DNA from: AC-32 sp045806105
GTDB taxonomy: Bacteria > Actinomycetota > Thermoleophilia > Gaiellales > Gaiellaceae
DNA: 27,474 bases
Direction: 5' to 3'
NCBI GenBank assembly: GCA_045806105.1
Contig: JBJMJY010000027.1
Span: 1-27,474 of the forward strand
Shown here: in pieces, positions 24,736 to 27,474 of the stretch
Layout of the letters: each line of letters opens with the position of its first letter
How positions within the stretch are numbered: the stretch's first letter is position 1
Program-made: the position numbers and the translations under genes
The notes under the pieces: model-generated
Seen by the model: the letters and a program-made list of their open reading frames with translations, nothing else
Told to the model about the DNA's origin: nothing
Databases searched by the model: none

Positions 24736-25434
24736 ATGCAGGACCGGCAGATCCTCGAAGGCCACGACGGCGACCTCGCGGGGAACGCGGAGCGCATCGG
24801 ACGCGAGTTCCTGGAGGGCTTCCTAACCGTCGAGCGGATCGGCGGGCCGGCGATCAGCGTCTTCGGCTCGGCGCGCGTGAACGAGGACGATCCCGTCTAC
24901 GCCGAGGCGCGCGAGGTCGGGCGCCGGATCGCCGAGGCGGGCTTCGCCGTCATCACCGGCGGCGGGCCCGGCGTGATGGAGGCGGCCAACCGCGGGGCGC
25001 GCGACGCGGGCGGCGTGTCCGTCGGCTTCAACATCGAGCTGCCGCACGAGCAGCACGAGAACCGCTACCTCGACATCAGCTACACGTTCGATCACTTCTA
25101 CGCGCGGAAGACGATGTTCGTGAAGGCGGCGGAAGGGTTCGTCATCTTCCCCGGCGGGTTCGGCACGCTCGACGAGCTCTTCGAGTCGCTGACGCTGATC
25201 CAGACCGGCAAGGTCTTGCACTTTCCGGTCGTGCTCTTCGACGAGGGCTACTGGGCGCCGCTGCTCGGCTGGATCCGCGACCGGCTGCTCACCGACGGGA
25301 TGATCTCGCCGGAGGATCTCGAGCTGCTGATGGTCACGAGCGACGGCGACGAGGCGGTCCGGATCCTCGTCGAGTGCTATGCCCGCCGCTGCGCGGAGAT
25401 CCCGGCCGAGCCCGAGAAGGCCGACGCGCAGTAA
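24736..25434 (+). CDS. LOG-family protein (nucleotide 5'-monophosphate nucleosidase type)
   Basis: A 232-residue protein of the TIGR00730/LOG family, often misnamed lysine decarboxylase; characterised members hydrolyse N6-modified AMP (cytokinin ribotides) or other nucleoside monophosphates to base plus ribose phosphate. Signatures are ISVFGSARV, ITGGGPGVMEAANRGA, RKTMFVKAAEGFVIFPGG, and PGGFGTLDELFE (residues 139-150), containing the catalytic Arg/Glu set. The N-terminal extension of about 30 residues is typical of the longer subgroup. ATG at 24736 abuts the protease gene stop. Confidence 0.92.
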   Translation: MQDRQILEGHDGDLAGNAERIGREFLEGFLTVERIGGPAISVFGSARVNEDDPVYAEAREVGRRIAEAGFAVITGGGPGVMEAANRGARDAGGVSVGFNIELPHEQHENRYLDISYTFDHFYARKTMFVKAAEGFVIFPGGFGTLDELFESLTLIQTGKVLHFPVVLFDEGYWAPLLGWIRDRLLTDGMISPEDLELLMVTSDGDEAVRILVECYARRCAEIPAEPEKADAQ

Positions 25435-25443
25435 GCGGCGCGT

Positions 25444-26271
25444 CTAGCCCGAGAAGGGCGAGACCGTGATCGGGCCGCTCTGCACCGTGAAGCCGTGCGA
25501 GTCGGTCGCCGTCAGCCGCTGCGTGCCCGTCGTGCGCAGGACGAGCCCGGTGAACGTGTGCTGGGCCACGTCGGTCGGGCCGTACGCGTAGGGCGTGGGC
25601 ATCGTCCCCGCCGCGTCGCCGGTCTTCAGGGTGACCGTGCCGGTGTAGTCGGCCGCGTTGTTGCCGAAGGCGTCGACCACGCGCACGGTCGCGTTGAACG
25701 GGACCCCTACCGTCGCGACGCTCGTGACGGTGATGAAAAGGCCCGAGGCCGCGGCGCCGCGGACCTTCACGACCGGCTGCTTCCGCGGGCCGAGCGGCTT
25801 GTACGGGCTCTTCCTCGGCGCGCCGGCCAGGCGCGTCTGCGTCAGGAAGACGTAGCCGTCGGCCGCGAGCAAGGGAGCAGCCGCACGGTGGTAGAGCAGC
25901 TGGAAGCTGCGGCGCCGCGGGCACTTCGTCGCGACCACGACGCGGCGGCCCGCGATACCCGTGATGCGCGAGCCGGGGCAACCGCCCGGCTGCAGCTCGA
26001 CGTAGCCCGGCGCCGCGGGATTGCTCTGCTGCGCCTTCGACCATCCGCGGGGCACGTCGACCAGCGTCGTCCCGCGTACCGGCGCGGTGTCGGCGAGGAA
26101 GACGAAGCTCAGCTCGTTGGCGGTCGTCCCCGCGGTGATGCGGCTCGGGGTGACCGTCATCTTCCCGATGCCGACGCGCGTCGCGGCCCCACCCGTGGCC
26201 GCAAGGACGAGCACGCCGAGACCGGCGCAGAGCACCGCCCCCCTCAGCCGCCTGACCCGTTGCACCGCCAT
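25444..26271 (-). CDS. Secreted Ig-like surface protein
   Basis: A 275-residue exported protein with a signal peptide (LRGAVLCAGLGVLVLAATGG). The first half (about 30-160) has a pattern seen in archaeal/bacterial surface proteins, MTVTPSRITAGTTANELSF, and a Cys pair (GGCPGSR, TKCPRRR). The last 100 residues form a bacterial Ig-like domain: VGVPFNATVRVVDAFGNNAADY, GTVTLKTGD, QHTFTGLVLRTTGTQRLTATDS. Start ATG at 26271; the frame is open upstream but overlaps the selA region. Divergent from selA, 71 bases apart. A role in adhesion or surface structure is a guess. Confidence 0.75.
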   Translation of the reverse strand: MAVQRVRRLRGAVLCAGLGVLVLAATGGAATRVGIGKMTVTPSRITAGTTANELSFVFLADTAPVRGTTLVDVPRGWSKAQQSNPAAPGYVELQPGGCPGSRITGIAGRRVVVATKCPRRRSFQLLYHRAAAPLLAADGYVFLTQTRLAGAPRKSPYKPLGPRKQPVVKVRGAAASGLFITVTSVATVGVPFNATVRVVDAFGNNAADYTGTVTLKTGDAAGTMPTPYAYGPTDVAQHTFTGLVLRTTGTQRLTATDSHGFTVQSGPITVSPFSG

Positions 26272-26342
26272 CGGACCCCGGCCGAGTGTACTCGGAGGAC
26301 CGAACGAGGCTCCCCGGTGGCGCGACTTAGACTCTTTGCCGG

Positions 26343-27474
26343 ATGAAGCTGCGCGATCTGCCCTCGGTCGACGAGCTCGCGCGGGACGAGCGGCTGGCGC
26401 ACGAGCCACCCCCGCTCGCGGTCGCGGCGGCCCGAACGGTGCTCGCGCGCGCGCGTGACGAGATCGCGGCGGGGCACGAGCCGGGCGACCTGGTCGAGTG
26501 GACCCTGGCCGAGCTCGGGACGGCCCGGGCCCCGCGGCTGCGCCGCGCCCTGAACGCGACGGGCGTGATCGTGCACACGAACCTCGGGCGGGCGCCGCTG
26601 CCGGAGGCCGCGCTGGCACGCGCGCTCGAGGTCGGCCGCGGCTACTCGAACCTCGAGTACGACCTGAGCGCGGGCGGGCGCGGGTCGCGCCAGGACCACG
26701 TCGCGACGATTCTGAGCCGGCTGACCGGCGCCGAGGCGGCGCTCGTCGTGAACAACAACGCAGCCGCGGTGATGCTCGCACTCGCGGCGCTGGCGGAGGG
26801 GCGCGAGGTGCTCGTCTCACGTGGAGAGCTGATCGAGATCGGCGACGGCTTCCGGATCCCGGACGTGCTCACGCGCTCGGGCGCCACGCTGCGCGAGGTC
26901 GGGACGACGAACCGCACCCGCGCGGCCGACTACGAGCGCGCGGTCGGCCCCGAGACCGCCGTGCTGCTCCGCGTGCACCAGTCGAACTTCCGCGTCGTCG
27001 GCTTCACCGAGCAGCCGAGGGTCGAGCAGCTCGCCGCGGTCGCGCAGCGGCACGAGCTGCCGCTCGTGGACGACCTCGGCTCGGGCGTGCTCGTGCATCT
27101 CGAAGGCGAGCCGTCGGCGAAGGAGAGCCTGGCCGCCGGCGCCGACCTCGTCTGCTTCTCGGGCGACAAGCTGCTCGGCGGCCCGCAGGCCGGGATCGTG
27201 CTAGGGCGAGTCGAGCTGGTCGAGCGCCTGCGCCGCCACCCGCTCCAGCGCGCGCTGCGACCGGACAAGCTCGGATTGGCTGCGCTCGAGGGCACGCTCG
27301 CGCTCTATCTCGACCCAGAGCGCGCGCGGCTCGAGGTCCCTGTGCTCCACATGCTGAACGAGCCCGCGCCGGAGGTCCGCGCCCGCGCCGAGCGGCTCGC
27401 GAGCCTCGTCGGCGGCGAGGTCGAGCCGACGGTCGCGCGGGTCGGCGGCGGCGCGCTGCCGCTGGCCGAGCTGG
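26343..27474 (+). CDS. selA: L-seryl-tRNA(Sec) selenium transferase, cut by the window end
   Basis: SelA converts seryl-tRNA(Sec) to selenocysteinyl-tRNA(Sec) using selenophosphate and pyridoxal phosphate. 377 codons are visible and the frame is open to the end of the window; the usual length is about 450-470. The N-terminal domain has LPSVDELARD; the core shows NATGVIVHTNLGRAPL, YSNLEYDLSAGGRGSR, ALVVNNNAAAVMLAL, LVDDLGSGVL and the PLP lysine in CFSGDKLLGGPQAG (K276). ATG at 26343. The usual partner selB would be expected downstream. Its presence implies a selenocysteine pathway and so UGA-decoded selenoproteins in the genome. Confidence 0.95.
   Translation, partial: MKLRDLPSVDELARDERLAHEPPPLAVAAARTVLARARDEIAAGHEPGDLVEWTLAELGTARAPRLRRALNATGVIVHTNLGRAPLPEAALARALEVGRGYSNLEYDLSAGGRGSRQDHVATILSRLTGAEAALVVNNNAAAVMLALAALAEGREVLVSRGELIEIGDGFRIPDVLTRSGATLREVGTTNRTRAADYERAVGPETAVLLRVHQSNFRVVGFTEQPRVEQLAAVAQRHELPLVDDLGSGVLVHLEGEPSAKESLAAGADLVCFSGDKLLGGPQAGIVLGRVELVERLRRHPLQRALRPDKLGLAALEGTLALYLDPERARLEVPVLHMLNEPAPEVRARAERLASLVGGEVEPTVARVGGGALPLAEL

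Overview
The window is GC-rich DNA, roughly 70% G+C by eye, packed with genes on both strands. Several features point to a deep-branching actinobacterium, most likely class Thermoleophilia (Gaiellales or Solirubrobacterales). These are an actinobacterial LexA box, GTG starts, a short collagen-like secreted protein of a kind common in that class, a secG-lipoprotein pair, and an ECF sigma factor with an extracytoplasmic partner. The lineage is an inference from gene content. Nothing indicates an integrated plasmid or complete prophage: there is no integrase, transposase or CRISPR array. No gene-free stretch exceeds 300 bases; the longest is the roughly 210-base gap between the PadR operator and tRNA-Leu.

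Layout, left to right. 1-611 (-): start of a type IA topoisomerase. 693-3182 (+): a tightly coupled four-gene run (acyltransferase, 5'-3' exonuclease, DUF6457 protein, histone-deacetylase-like amidohydrolase). 3183-3332: convergent gap holding a strong hairpin and a candidate structured RNA. 3333-5396: divergent LuxR-type response regulator and membrane histidine kinase sharing a long palindrome. 5397-7276: AT-rich leader, CAP-domain secreted protein, sulfotransferase, small hypothetical. 7312-7673 (-): RNase P RNA with terminator and -10 box. 7732-9068: secreted beta-barrel protein, zinc ribbon, lexA with SOS box. 9100-10684 (-): VOC protein, membrane protein, PadR regulator and operator. 10863-10996 (-): tRNA-Leu(GAG). 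11073-13867 (+): tldD/tldE peptidase pair. 13836-16685 (-): glycosyltransferase, stand-alone receiver, secG, solute-binding lipoprotein. 16726-19028 (+): ECF sigma and a large three-module membrane partner. 19025-21586 (-): methylmalonyl-CoA mutase-type large subunit, double GNAT acetyltransferase and a putative leader peptide. 21681-22870 (+): orphan contractile-tail spike (gpV/VgrG-like) protein coupled to a MoaD-MoaE fusion. 22920-23901 (-): cupredoxin-like and collagen-like secreted proteins. 24016-25434 (+): M50 protease and LOG-family protein. 25444-26271 (-): secreted Ig-like protein. 26343-27474 (+): selA, cut by the window end.

How the genes relate. Most are housekeeping or cell-surface genes. 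Molybdopterin synthase (MoaD-MoaE), the DUF6457 protein (a family I recall near Mo-cofactor genes) and SelA fit an organism that uses molybdenum and selenocysteine enzymes such as formate dehydrogenase, but no such enzyme lies in the window. The items most worth a second look are the candidate structured RNA at 3235-3319, the leader peptide before the GNAT gene, the tail-spike gene translationally coupled to molybdopterin synthase, the three-module sigma-factor partner, and the kinase/regulator palindrome.
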